Assembly (NCBI RefSeq): GCF_001421705.1 | Contig: NZ_LMKO01000001.1 | Location: 920,170 to 984,169 of the forward strand | Direction of reading: 5' to 3' | Source: Xylophilus sp. Leaf220 | GTDB lineage: Bacteria > Pseudomonadota > Gammaproteobacteria > Burkholderiales > Burkholderiaceae_C | DNA length: 64,000 nt | Part shown: piece by piece, positions 28,648 to 37,094 of the stretch | How positions within the stretch are numbered: position 1 is the first letter of the stretch | Layout of the letters: every line of letters starts with the position of its first letter | The notes under the pieces: model-generated | Databases searched by the model: none | Seen by the model: the letters and a program-made list of their open reading frames with translations, nothing else | Told to the model about the DNA's origin: nothing | Made by a program: the position numbers and the translations under genes

Positions 28648-30126
28648 ATGACACACCGCATGCGGACGATCGGCGGCTGGGGGCTGCTCTGGCTGGTGGC
28701 CACCGTGGCCGGCGGTGCCTTGATCGCCCAGGCCGCGCTGGGCCGCCACGAAGCGGCCTTCGGCGCCGACGTGCGCATCGCCCACCGGCTGCTGAGCCAG
28801 CAGGCGGTGCAATACGACGCCGTGCTGGCCACGCTGGCGCTGCTGGGCACTCCCGGCGAGGCGGGGCCGGATGGCCGGCCCGAGCGGCGTCTGTCGGCGG
28901 TCTACCCCGCCATCCTCGACGTGCTGCGGCGCGAGCGCGACGGCCGCTGGTCCGATCCTCGACTGGCGCGGGCCGAAGAGGCCTCGCGCACCACCCGGCA
29001 ACCCGCGCTGGCCGAGGTGGACCTGCCCGCCGGCCGCTACACCCTGGTGGCCGCGGCCGAGCCTGTCAGCCACGCGCTGCGGCTGGACCTGGCTGCCGCG
29101 ATTCCCTGGCGCGACTGGCCGATGGACCGCGCCGCCAGCCCGGTGCGCCTCACGGTCGAGCAGGCCGGGCAGGCCTTCGTTGTCCAGCCGGGCCGGCCTG
29201 CCACCGCCGGCGGCTGGACTTTGTCGATGCAGAAGACGCTGGCGTCGCCCAGCCAGCCCTTCGAGGTGGTCGCCACCCGCCAGGTGACCTGGCAGGAACT
29301 GCCCTGGGCCTGGATAGCGCTGTGGGCGGCGGCGGTCGGGCTGGCGCTGGCCGCGGCGCGCACGGTGCAACGCTTGCGCACCGCCCGCCGCCGGGCCGAG
29401 GAGCTGCTGCGCCTGGGCCAGGTGGCCCGGCTCAACACCCTGGGCGAGATGGCCGCAGGTCTGGCCCACGAGCTGAACCAGCCGCTGACCGCCATCCTCG
29501 CCAGCACCCAGGCCGCCCGCCGCCTGCTGGACGACCGCCCGCCCGAACTCGACGCGGCCCGCGGCGCCATGGGACAGGCGGCGGAGCAGGCGCGGCGCGC
29601 GGCCACCGTCGTCGGCCGGCTGCGCCGCGCCATCGAGCGTCCTGCGACTGATGCCGAGCGCCAGCCGGTCGTGCTGCAGGACGTCGTGCGCAGCGCGCTC
29701 GACCTGCTGGAGCCCGAATGCGCGCGGCATGCGGTGCAGGTGGATATCGATGCGACCGACGGCCCGCCGGTGCGGGTGCTGGCCGATCCGGTGGCGCTGG
29801 AGCAGATCGTGCACAACCTGCTGGTCAACGCGATCCAGGCCCTGGACGCGGTGCCGCCCGGCACGCGGCGCATCGCCATCGCGGTGCAGGTGCTGGGCGA
29901 CCAGGGCCGGCTGGCCGTGGGCGACAGCGGGCCGGGCATCGCGCCCGAACTGCGGCCCCGCCTGTTCGAGCCCTTCTTCACCACCCGCGAAGGCGGACTG
30001 GGCCTGGGGCTCAGCCTCAGCGAAACGCTGGCCACCGGCATGGGCGGCACGCTCTCGGCCGCGCCGCCGGGCGGTGCGCACGGCCTGCGCGGCGCATGCT
30101 TCCACCTCGACCTGGAACTGGCATGA
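28648..30126 (+). CDS. Membrane-bound sensor histidine kinase
   Basis: Two-component kinase of 492 residues. The first membrane helix is near residues 6-27 (GGWGLLWLVATVAGGALIA), followed by a periplasmic sensor of about 190 residues without a recognised fold, then a second helix (WAWIALWAAAVGLALAAA). The cytoplasmic part has the phospho-acceptor H274 in AAGLAHELNQPLTAIL, an N-box NLLVNAIQALDAVP, DSGPGIAP and FEPFFTTREGGLGLGLSLS. The ELNQPLTA H-box resembles FixL/DctB-type kinases. The ATG at 28648 was chosen because it directly precedes the first helix. It overlaps the regulator gene by an ATGA pair. Confidence 0.9.
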   Translation: MTHRMRTIGGWGLLWLVATVAGGALIAQAALGRHEAAFGADVRIAHRLLSQQAVQYDAVLATLALLGTPGEAGPDGRPERRLSAVYPAILDVLRRERDGRWSDPRLARAEEASRTTRQPALAEVDLPAGRYTLVAAAEPVSHALRLDLAAAIPWRDWPMDRAASPVRLTVEQAGQAFVVQPGRPATAGGWTLSMQKTLASPSQPFEVVATRQVTWQELPWAWIALWAAAVGLALAAARTVQRLRTARRRAEELLRLGQVARLNTLGEMAAGLAHELNQPLTAILASTQAARRLLDDRPPELDAARGAMGQAAEQARRAATVVGRLRRAIERPATDAERQPVVLQDVVRSALDLLEPECARHAVQVDIDATDGPPVRVLADPVALEQIVHNLLVNAIQALDAVPPGTRRIAIAVQVLGDQGRLAVGDSGPGIAPELRPRLFEPFFTTREGGLGLGLSLSETLATGMGGTLSAAPPGGAHGLRGACFHLDLELA

Positions 30127-30770
30127 CGACCTCCACCGCGCCCCAGGCGCCGCATTCGCCCCTCGTCCACCTGATCGACGACGACGACGCGGTGCGCGAC
30201 AGCCTGGCGCTGCTGATCGGCACCGTCGGCCTGCGGGTCCAGGGCTGGGCCGACCCGCTGGCCTTCGTCCGCGACTTCGACCGCACGGGCATCGGAGCCA
30301 TCGTGCTCGACGTGCGCATGCCCGGCATCAGCGGGCTGTCGGTGCTCGACACCCTGGTGGCGCAGGGCGTGGACCAGCCGGTGGTCATGCTCACCGGTCA
30401 CGGCACGGTCGACATGTGCCGGCGCGCCTTCAAGGCCGGCGCGGCCGAGTTCCTGGAGAAGCCCGTCAACGACGAACAACTGCTGGAGGCGCTGCAATCC
30501 GCCGTGCGCCGGCACGTGCGCTCCCGCGCCCGCAGCCAGGCCGACCAGGCCGCGCGCAGCCGCCACGCCCAGCTGTCGGAGCGCGAGCGCGAGGTGCTGG
30601 CCTTCATCGTGGAAGGCCTGACCAACAAGGAGATCGCCCGCACGCTCGACCTGTCGCCGCGCACCGTCGAGACCCACCGCGCCAACCTGTTCGCCAAGCT
30701 GGCCTGCGACTCGCTGGCGCAGCTGATCCGGCAGTACGCGACGCTGGTGGACGGCCCGGACGCCCGATAG
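30123..30770 (+). CDS. LuxR/FixJ-type response regulator
   Basis: DNA-binding partner of the preceding kinase, 215 residues. The receiver has the acidic cluster HLIDDDDAVRDSL, the phospho-acceptor D63 in IVLDVRMPGISGL, and K in FLEKPVND. The C-terminal LuxR helix-turn-helix (about 150-205) reads LSEREREVLAFIVEGLTNKEIARTLDLSPRTVETHRANLFAKL. The coupled start shows that it is made with the kinase. The perfect dyad at 30801-30818, between this gene and the exported protein gene, is a natural candidate for its binding site. Confidence 0.93.
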   Translation: MTTSTAPQAPHSPLVHLIDDDDAVRDSLALLIGTVGLRVQGWADPLAFVRDFDRTGIGAIVLDVRMPGISGLSVLDTLVAQGVDQPVVMLTGHGTVDMCRRAFKAGAAEFLEKPVNDEQLLEALQSAVRRHVRSRARSQADQAARSRHAQLSEREREVLAFIVEGLTNKEIARTLDLSPRTVETHRANLFAKLACDSLAQLIRQYATLVDGPDAR

Positions 30771-30800
30771 CGGAGGTACGCCGCCGCGGCGGTGCTCCGT

Positions 30801-30818
30801 CTCCGTAGTTGTACGGAG
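30801..30818. promoter_or_regulatory. Perfect dyad CTCCGTA-N4-TACGGAG, candidate response-regulator site
   Basis: Seven-base arms (30801-30807 and 30812-30818) with a 4-nt spacer. Two CCGTAC half-sites follow in the same leader at 30831-30836 and 30860-30865, before the ATG at 30923. The spacing fits LuxR/FixJ-type dimers. The binding protein is inferred from position only. Confidence 0.5.
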
Positions 30819-30922
30819 CGGCACGGGTAGCCGTACGAATGGCGCCCGCGCGGCGCGATCCGTACAGTCATGGCCATGGGTCGGCACGGTGCCGGCCCGC
30901 ATCCACCAGGAGACTCTTTTCC

Positions 30923-31474
30923 ATGGCACACCGCACTCGTTTCGCAGCCGCCGCCCTCGTCCTCGCCGCTCTCGGCGCGCAGGCCCAAACCGCTGCACCG
31001 ATGGCTGCCCCCGCACCCATGGCGGCCGCCGCAGCACCGGCCGCTTCCGGCGTGCTGGTCCAGCGCAACCTGTCGCTGGCCCTGGCCAACCAGATCGCCA
31101 CTGCCGCGGTTGCCAGCTGTGCGGCCAATGGCTACGCGGTCAGCGCCACCGTGGTGGACCGCGCCGGCGTGGTGCGGGCGGTGCAACGCGCCGACAACGC
31201 CGGCCCGCACACGCTGGGCTCCAGCGAGCGCAAGGCCTGGACCTCGGCATCCGCCAAGGCCCCGACCCAGGCCCTCATGGAAGGCGCGCAGAAGAACCCG
31301 GCCGCGGCCAACCTGGTCAACATCCCCGGCTACCTGCTGCTCGGCGGCGGCGTGCCGGTGAAGGTGGGCAACGAGGTGATCGGCGGCGTGGGCGTCGGCG
31401 GCGCGCCGGGCGGCCACCTCGACGAGCAGTGCGCCAACGCCGCGCTGGAGCAGGTCAAGGGCCTGCTGAACTGA
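30923..31474 (+). CDS. Exported HbpS/GlcG-family (haem-binding-like) protein
   Basis: Secreted or periplasmic protein of 183 residues. A signal peptide (FAAAALVLAALGAQAQT) is followed by an Ala/Pro-rich linker and a GlcG/HbpS domain: LALANQIATAAVASCAANGYAVSATVVDRAGVVRAVQRADNA, GSSERKAWTSAS, and near the C-terminus GGGVPVKVGNEVIGGVGVGG with DEQCANAAL. In Streptomyces, HbpS is a haem-binding partner of the SenS-SenR two-component system. Here the gene follows a kinase-regulator pair, so a similar sensory or stress role is plausible but unproven. A good AGGAGA site precedes the ATG. Confidence 0.82.
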   Translation: MAHRTRFAAAALVLAALGAQAQTAAPMAAPAPMAAAAAPAASGVLVQRNLSLALANQIATAAVASCAANGYAVSATVVDRAGVVRAVQRADNAGPHTLGSSERKAWTSASAKAPTQALMEGAQKNPAAANLVNIPGYLLLGGGVPVKVGNEVIGGVGVGGAPGGHLDEQCANAALEQVKGLLN

Positions 31475-31475
31475 C

Positions 31476-32237
31476 ATGCAACACCCGGCCCGTCTCGCCG
31501 AGCGCCCGCCGTCCGCATCGCGCGCCGCGCCGATGGGCCGGCATGCCACGCGGCGTACCCTGCTGCTCGCACTCATCGCAGGCGCAGCGGCCTGCGGCGA
31601 ACCGGCGGCCGCGCAGACTCCGCCGACCGACGCCGAAGCGCGGGCGCTGGCGGGTCTGCATGCCGCGGCGTGGCGCGGCGACCTGGCGCGGATCCGCACC
31701 CTGTTGCAGTCCGGCGCCGATGCCGACGCCCGCGACGCGCAGGGCCGCACGCCGCTGCACCTGGCCACCCACGCCCGCCAGCGTGCCGCCGTGCGCCTGC
31801 TGCTGCAGAAAGGCGCGCAGCCCGGCCTGCTGGATGCCGAACGCTACGACGCCGTGACCATCGCCGCGGTGGCCGACGACACTGGCACCTTGGCCGACCT
31901 GCTGGCGGGCGGTGCACGCGCCGACCTCGTCACCAGCCGCTACGACGGCACCGCGCTGATCGCCGCTGCGCACCTCGGCCACGACGGCGTGGTGCGCCAG
32001 TTGATCGCTGCCGGCGCACCGCTGGACCATGTGAACAACCTGCACTGGACCGCCGCGATCGAGGCGGTGGTGCTGGGCGACGGCGGCCCGCGCCACCAGC
32101 ACACCCTGGCCGCCCTCGTCGAGGCGGGTGCCGACCTGCGCCTGGCCGACCGGCAGGGCCGCACGCCCTTGCAACTGGCCCAGGCGCGTGGGTACACCGG
32201 AATGGTGGCGTTGCTGTCGGCACCGCGTCGGCCTTGA
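31476..32237 (+). CDS. Ankyrin-repeat protein with N-terminal export signal
   Basis: A 253-residue protein starting one base after the previous stop, so probably co-translated. A hydrophobic segment (TLLLALIAGAAACGEPAAA) suggests export, by signal peptidase I after AAA or as a lipoprotein at the Cys; the lipobox is not ideal. About five ankyrin repeats fill the rest, for example DAQGRTPLHLATHARQRAAVRLLL and DRQGRTPLQLAQARGYTGMVALL. Ankyrin repeats bind other proteins; a periplasmic partner, perhaps the HbpS-like neighbour, is inference. If the first ATG is wrong, the next at 31533 keeps the signal. Confidence 0.8.
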   Translation: MQHPARLAERPPSASRAAPMGRHATRRTLLLALIAGAAACGEPAAAQTPPTDAEARALAGLHAAAWRGDLARIRTLLQSGADADARDAQGRTPLHLATHARQRAAVRLLLQKGAQPGLLDAERYDAVTIAAVADDTGTLADLLAGGARADLVTSRYDGTALIAAAHLGHDGVVRQLIAAGAPLDHVNNLHWTAAIEAVVLGDGGPRHQHTLAALVEAGADLRLADRQGRTPLQLAQARGYTGMVALLSAPRRP

Positions 32238-32425
32238 ATCCTGGTCACGGCCCTGCAACGGGAAACCCGCGGTGCCGCACCATCGAGCAAGACTGCCCAA
32301 ATCGAGGGCGGTTCGCCAGCGCGGGCGAGTGGCATGCGCAGGTCGTTTTCCGCAGTGGCTGATTCGGTCACGCCGCGCGCCGAAGCCGGAAGCCTTTCGC
32401 GGCTCGTTCATCGGATCGCAGGCAG

Positions 32426-32704
32426 CTAATACGGCAGCCCCCGGCGCGGCGCGGGCACCGGCAGGCCCAGCCGTACCGGCCCACCCGGCGCAATCGCATC
32501 GACGGACACACCGCCCCGCGTGACGACGAGCCGCCCATTCCGGGCCAGGTCCGCCGCCACCTGCCGGATGCCCGGCATCAGCTCATGCCACGATGCGCTC
32601 CCCGCTACCAACGCTCGGGCCACTTCCGAAGGACAGATGGTCGCACCGGCCTTGCGCCGGGCCAGCAAAGCGAATATCTGGTTTTCCGCGGCAGTCTTGT
32701 CCAT
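32426..32704 (-). CDS. DUF3253 winged-helix-like small protein
   Basis: A 92-residue protein with the DUF3253 pattern: IFALLARRKAGATICPSEVARALV, then WHELMPGIRQVAADLARNGRLVVTRGGVSVD, and GPVRLGLP at the end. The fold is predicted to be winged-helix, which suggests nucleic-acid binding, but no function is known. It stands alone, convergent with the ankyrin gene across a 188-bp gap in which I see nothing else. The ATG at 32704 is the only start that gives the full domain. Confidence 0.8.
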   Translation of the reverse strand: MDKTAAENQIFALLARRKAGATICPSEVARALVAGSASWHELMPGIRQVAADLARNGRLVVTRGGVSVDAIAPGGPVRLGLPVPAPRRGLPY

Positions 32705-32834
32705 AGGTTCCTAGTGATTGCGTGGCGCTTTCGCGGGCGGCACCGGCGCTGCCTGCATAGGCGCAGCCGTGCTTCCTACAGGCTCGCCCGCAGCCAGGGC
32801 GATACGGTCATGCTCCAACCCCAAGGAGTATCCG

Positions 32835-33089
32835 ATGACCAAAGCCACCCCCACCGGCGCGGGCACCCGTCCCAGCACCGACGGCACCGTCGACAACATG
32901 GGCGCGGGAGAGGCCTTCATTCCCGGCAGTTCCGATTCCAGCCCCGCGCCGACGGAGGCGATGTCGGGCAAGCGGCAGGATGCGCAGTCCGTCGAAAAAG
33001 ACGATTCGGCACCGTTCTCCCTGACCGAGGATGCCGATGCGGTCAAGCCCGAGCACCGGCGCGAGCAGCCCTCCGACCAGGACCGCTGA
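32835..33089 (+). CDS. Small disordered hypothetical protein
   Basis: An 84-residue protein rich in Gly, Ser, Thr, Asp and Glu with no hydrophobic core, so probably disordered. The ATG at 32835 is preceded by AAGGAG seven bases upstream, which is why it was chosen over an earlier in-frame start whose codons look non-coding. I do not recognise a family. The strong ribosome site supports real translation. Its neighbours, a DUF3253 gene and an esterase gene, give no functional hint. Confidence 0.55.
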   Translation: MTKATPTGAGTRPSTDGTVDNMGAGEAFIPGSSDSSPAPTEAMSGKRQDAQSVEKDDSAPFSLTEDADAVKPEHRREQPSDQDR

Positions 33090-33186
33090 AACCGCCGGAG
33101 GGCCAGCGGGCGCCGAAGCCACAAGGTCGCAGGGTCGTCGTCTCGGCCTACGGCGACACCCGGCCCGCAGCGGCGAGGATCGGGCC

Positions 33187-34290
33187 ATGGCTGTTTTCAA
33201 ACTCGGCGGTCTGCGGGCCGCACGCAAGACCATGCGCCAGGCGGCTCAACTGGCGAATGCTGTCTGGTCGCCTTTCGTTCCCAAACGAAAGCCGGCGCGC
33301 AAGAAGGTGGCGTCGGTTGCCGCATCTGCTGCCGGCGCGGCCACGGCAGCGCGCAAAGGCCGGATGGCCGCTCGGCCTGTAGCGCATGCGCCTTCGCCGC
33401 GCACGGAAGTTTTCCATACCGCGGTATTCGCCTATCGGGGGGCAGAGCACCGCTACAAGATCTACGTGCCACCCCTCGCGCCGGGCCAGCAGGTCACCGG
33501 CCTGGTGGTGATGCTGCACGGCTGCCAGCAGACGCCCGACGACTTCGCGGCCGGCACCCGGATGAACGACCATGCCCGCGACGCGCAGTGCATCGTGGTC
33601 TATCCCTGCCAGCCGGCCAGCGCCCACCGGCAGCGGTGCTGGAACTGGTTCGATCCGGCGGCACAGGTGCGCGGGACCGGTGAGCCGGCGTGGATCGCGG
33701 CCCTGGCGCGCGGCACCGCCAAGGCCTGGGGACTGCGGCGCCAGCAGGTCTTCATCGCGGGCCTGTCGGCCGGCGGCGCGATGGCGGCGGCGGTGGCCCA
33801 TGCCTATCCCGACGTGTTCGCGGCCTGCGGCGTGCATTCCGGCCTGGCGGCAGGCGCGGCGCGGGGCATGGTGGGGGCTCTGTCGGCGATGCGGCACGGC
33901 TCCAGCATCGGCCGGCCGCCGCCCGTGAGGCAGGTACCGACCATCGTGTTCCACGGAGACCGCGACAGGGCGGTGCACCCACGCCATGGGGCGCACGTGC
34001 TGGCGGCGGCGCTGAAACCTTCGGCCACGGGGATCGCCCTGGCCGACCCCCTGGCAAGCCCCGAGGTAACGGCGATGCAGACCGAAGGCGGCCATGCCTC
34101 CACCCGGCACATCTACCGCAACCCTCAGCGCCGTGCCGTCGCCGAGCGCTGGGAGGTGCACGGCATGGGACACGCCTGGTCGGGGGGCAGCACCCGCGGC
34201 AGTTATGTCGATCCGGCCGGGCCGGATGCCAGTGCGGCGATGCTCGCGTTCTTCCGCCAGGCGGGACCGGGTACACCATCCGCGAGATAA
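33187..34290 (+). CDS. PHB-depolymerase-family esterase (first copy)
   Basis: Alpha/beta hydrolase of 367 residues of the Esterase_PHB group, which cleaves polyhydroxyalkanoates or other esters. About 75 basic, Ala-rich N-terminal residues precede the catalytic domain. The oxyanion region reads VVMLHGCQQTPDDFAAGTRMN, the nucleophile is S194 in FIAGLSAGGAMAAAVA, and the C-terminal His lies in VHGMGHAWSGGSTRGSYVDP. The acid is probably in FHGDRDRAVHP. There is no clear signal peptide, so it may act inside the cell on stored polymer. A related copy lies 560 bp downstream across a CopG-type regulator. Confidence 0.88.
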   Translation: MAVFKLGGLRAARKTMRQAAQLANAVWSPFVPKRKPARKKVASVAASAAGAATAARKGRMAARPVAHAPSPRTEVFHTAVFAYRGAEHRYKIYVPPLAPGQQVTGLVVMLHGCQQTPDDFAAGTRMNDHARDAQCIVVYPCQPASAHRQRCWNWFDPAAQVRGTGEPAWIAALARGTAKAWGLRRQQVFIAGLSAGGAMAAAVAHAYPDVFAACGVHSGLAAGAARGMVGALSAMRHGSSIGRPPPVRQVPTIVFHGDRDRAVHPRHGAHVLAAALKPSATGIALADPLASPEVTAMQTEGGHASTRHIYRNPQRRAVAERWEVHGMGHAWSGGSTRGSYVDPAGPDASAAMLAFFRQAGPGTPSAR

Positions 34291-34300
34291 CCCTCCCTAT

Positions 34301-34318
34301 ACCATCCCATTGGATGGT
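34301..34318. promoter_or_regulatory. Dyad ACCATCC-N4-GGATGGT upstream of the CopG-type gene
   Basis: Perfect 7-bp arms (34301-34307, 34312-34318) located 14 bp before the regulator's ATG. Extra CCATCC (34276-34281) and GGATGG (34323-34328) half-sites flank it, as expected for cooperative ribbon-helix-helix dimers. It is a likely autoregulatory operator, inferred from position. Confidence 0.55.
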
Positions 34319-34331
34319 GATAGGATGGCCC

Positions 34332-34748
34332 ATGACCTCCAACGCCCCGCCCGTCCGCCTGCCCGACAGCGAAAAGATCACGATCAACCTCGGCTATGTC
34401 GACCTGGGCCAGATCGACCTGCTGGTGGCCGAGAGCTTCTATGCCAACCGCACGGACTTCATCCGTACGGCGATCCGCAACCAGCTGGCGCTGCAGGCCG
34501 ATGCGCTCAAGCAGGTCACCGCGCGCCGCATGCTCGTGATCGGCCTGCAGCATTTCGGCACGGCCGAGCTGGAGGCGGTACGCGCCGCCTATGAAAAGCT
34601 GCAGATCCGGGTGCTGGGCCTCGCCAGCATCGCCCATGACGTGACGCCCGAACTGGCGCTGGCGACGATCGACTCGATCGCGGTATTGGGTGCGCTGCAT
34701 GCCAGCCCGGCTGTCAAGGCGGCCCTGGCCGACCGCATCGTGCGGTAG
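34332..34748 (+). CDS. CopG-type ribbon-helix-helix regulator
   Basis: A 138-residue DNA-binding protein. The N-terminal ribbon-helix-helix reads KITINLGYVDLGQIDLLVAESFYANRTDFIRTAIRNQL. The C-terminal half (LGLASIAHDVTPELALATIDSIAVLGALHASPAVKAAL) is specific to a group found beside PHB-depolymerase-like esterases in Burkholderiales. Here it has such an esterase on each side. It probably controls the downstream one, 102 bp away, and itself through the dyad at 34301-34318. It is unlikely to be an antitoxin, because no toxin-sized partner is adjacent. Confidence 0.85.
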   Translation: MTSNAPPVRLPDSEKITINLGYVDLGQIDLLVAESFYANRTDFIRTAIRNQLALQADALKQVTARRMLVIGLQHFGTAELEAVRAAYEKLQIRVLGLASIAHDVTPELALATIDSIAVLGALHASPAVKAALADRIVR

Positions 34749-34850
34749 CGACCCCCACCGACCCACGCCGGGGCGCAGCTCCCCCGCGCGCCCTCTTCCC
34801 GACGCCGCAGCGACGGCCCACTGCCTATTCCCTTTCCCCGAAAGCATCCG

Positions 34851-35972
34851 ATGACCCCAAACCTCCCCACCTGGATGCAAGACGCCGCCCGGCTGACCCG
34901 CGCCGGCAAGCTGCAGGAGGCGACCCAGGCGCTGCAGCGCTCGCTGGGCCTGCCGGAAGGCGCGGCGCTCCGGGCCTGGCCCGGCATGCCGGCAGGCGAC
35001 GGCCCCCCCGCGACGACGCCGATGCCGGCAGCGCCTCCTGCCGCCGACATCCTCGACGGCTATGTGACCGAACTGCCGCGCGACCCATCACCGGCCGCCC
35101 CGGCACGACCGGCGGCTGCCGGCGGCGGCGTTTCCACCGGGCGCTTCGCCCACGGCGGCCGCACGCTGGACTACCGCCTGTTCCTGCCCACCGGCACCAC
35201 CGACGCACCGCGCCCCCTGGTACTGATGCTGCACGGCTGCACCCAGGATCCGGAGGATTTCGCGGCGGGCACCGGCATGGACGCGCTGGCCCAGGCCCAC
35301 GGCTGCGCGGTGCTCTACCCCGCGCAGGACGCGCAGGCCAATCCGCAGCGCTGCTGGAACTGGTTCAAGCACAACCACCAGCAACGCGGCCGCGGCGAGC
35401 CGGCCCTGCTGGCGGCGCTGGTCGGGTCGGTGGTGCAGTCGCACGGGCTGGACCCGCGCCGGGTCTACGTCGCCGGGCTCTCGGCCGGGGGCGCGATGGC
35501 GGCGATCCTGTCGCAGACCTATCCGGACACGTTCGCCGCGGCCGGCGTGCATTCGGGCCTGGCCCAGGGCACGGCGCGCGACGCGATGTCGGCCCTGCAG
35601 GCGATGCGCACCGGCGCCGGGCCGGCCGCCGCCGCCGCGCCGCCGGGAATACGTACGCCCACCATCGTCTTCCACGGCGATGCCGACGCCACGGTGCACC
35701 CCGACCACGGCGCGCATGTCATGGCGGCCGCGCAGCCCGCAGGCGGCACCGCGCCGACGGTGGAAGCCGGCCGCACGCCCGGCGGCCGCCGCTGGACCCG
35801 CACCCGCTACCCGGGCACCGACGGCGCCAGCCGGGCCGAGTACTGGCAGATCCACGGCGCAGGCCACGCATGGGCGGGCGGGCACCCCGCCGGGAGCTAC
35901 ATCGACCCCACGGGGCCGGATGCCAGCGCAGAGATGCTGCGCTTCTTTCTGGCGCACCGGCTGGCGGCATAA
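34851..35972 (+). CDS. PHB-depolymerase-family esterase (second copy)
   Basis: A 373-residue paralogue of the esterase at 33187-34290. An N-terminal stretch (MQDAARLTRAGKLQEATQALQRSL) forms a helix pair absent from the first copy. The domain has LVLMLHGCTQDPEDFAAGTGMD, nucleophile S211 in YVAGLSAGGAMAAIL, FHGDADATVHPDHGAH, and the C-terminal IHGAGHAWAGGHPAGSYIDP. No signal peptide is visible. The different N-termini suggest different polymer or partner binding. It is probably co-regulated with the CopG-type gene. Confidence 0.88.
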   Translation: MTPNLPTWMQDAARLTRAGKLQEATQALQRSLGLPEGAALRAWPGMPAGDGPPATTPMPAAPPAADILDGYVTELPRDPSPAAPARPAAAGGGVSTGRFAHGGRTLDYRLFLPTGTTDAPRPLVLMLHGCTQDPEDFAAGTGMDALAQAHGCAVLYPAQDAQANPQRCWNWFKHNHQQRGRGEPALLAALVGSVVQSHGLDPRRVYVAGLSAGGAMAAILSQTYPDTFAAAGVHSGLAQGTARDAMSALQAMRTGAGPAAAAAPPGIRTPTIVFHGDADATVHPDHGAHVMAAAQPAGGTAPTVEAGRTPGGRRWTRTRYPGTDGASRAEYWQIHGAGHAWAGGHPAGSYIDPTGPDASAEMLRFFLAHRLAA

Positions 35973-36294
35973 ACACGGTGCGCGGGGCAACGCAAGCACC
36001 GTGACAGCAGGGCCGTAGACCTAATTTGGAAAGAAAAGTGCCTGTAGCCGGCACACAGGGCCGACCACTAGCTATTCTTTCGATAGCAAATCGAGCAGAG
36101 CGCCTGCCCAGCGCGCGCGGTCGATCCAAGCGACGACCGACTGCCGTGTTAGTCGATGCCGATGGCATTGGCAACTCGCCCGCCCGCCGCACCGCCAGAA
36201 ACCGCATAACCAAATCCGAAACCATGCCGATACGGACGGTACCTGCGCAGGAAGATGCCGGGTTCTCCCGCCGTTTCCGACAAAGGATTTCTCC
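35973..36294. other. Intergenic stretch with repeat copy D
   Basis: About 320 bp between the second esterase and the DUF6250 gene. It contains repeat copy D (36033-36088) and an AAAGGA ribosome site at 36281-36286 for the next gene. Short open frames crossing it have no recognisable content. Confidence 0.6.
36033..36088 (+). repeat. Palindromic repeat family 1, copy D
   Basis: Starts AAAAGTGCCTGTAGCCGGC, followed by a GGCCGACCACTA segment, GCTAT (36071-36075), seven bases and ATAGC (36083-36087). It is a full-length copy that keeps the A-rich left end. Confidence 0.85.
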
Positions 36295-37094
36295 GTGCAC
36301 CATCCGACTCCGCGGCGCGCCGCACTTCGCTCCGCCTGGGTCCTGGCGCTTGCCGCATCGCTGTCGGCCTGCGGCGGCGGGAGTGGTTCGGGCGACGGCA
36401 CCACCACCCTGCTGGCACGCGACGACTTCGACCAGGGCCTGGCCCGGTGGAAGGTCGAGCAGCAGGACCCGGCCGGCACGGTGACTGCCGCCCGGGGCGT
36501 CATGACCATCGTCCAGCCCTCGGGCGCCACCGTCTGGTTCCGGCAGAAGTTCAGCGGCGACTACCAGATCACCTTCTCGGCCACGCCTGTGCCGGCCACC
36601 TTTCCCGGCACCCGCTTCGTCGACCGCATCTCTGACCTGAACATGTTCTGGAACGCGACAGAGCCGCGCGTGGCCAGCGGCGACCCCACCCAGCGCAACT
36701 ACGACGGCTCGCTGGCCGCCTACAACCCGGTGCGGCTCTACTACGTCGGCTTCGGCGCCAACGGCAACACGACGACGCGGCTGCGCCGCAACGACGGCAC
36801 CGATGCCCGGCCGCAGATCGCCGGCTTCTCCACGCCCGAATCGGCCACGGCCGACGACCGGGCGGGCGGCATGCTGCCGGCGACCACGCTCGTCGCCAAC
36901 CTGGCGACCCGGGTGCGCATCGTCTCCCGCGCCGCCACGCCCGACGATCCGGTAACGCTGCGCTGGTACGCCAACGACGTGCTGGTGTTCAGCCATGCCG
37001 ATCCTGCGCCTACCTGGGCGGCTGGTTCGCGCTGCGCACCACGACCAGCCGGTTCGAGATCCGGGATTTCGAGGTGCGCTCCCTGGCGCGCTGA
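36295..37094 (+). pseudogene. DUF6250 lipoprotein gene with a frameshift near its 3' end
   Basis: A GTG start gives a lipoprotein signal ending in LAASLSACGGG (lipobox LSAC). A DUF6250 beta-sandwich follows: TVWFRQKFSGDYQITFSATPV, VDRISDLNMFWNATEPR, NPVRLYYVGFGANGNTTTRLRR. Near 37008-37010 the frame breaks. Adding one base (CC to CCC) restores PYLGGWFALRTTTSRFEIRD and a TGA at 37092-37094, the normal family ending. As written, the frame instead stays open for 3 kb through unrelated genes. Either the gene is broken or the base is a sequencing error. The family is associated with carbohydrate-active, secreted proteins; the substrate is unknown. Confidence 0.8.
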
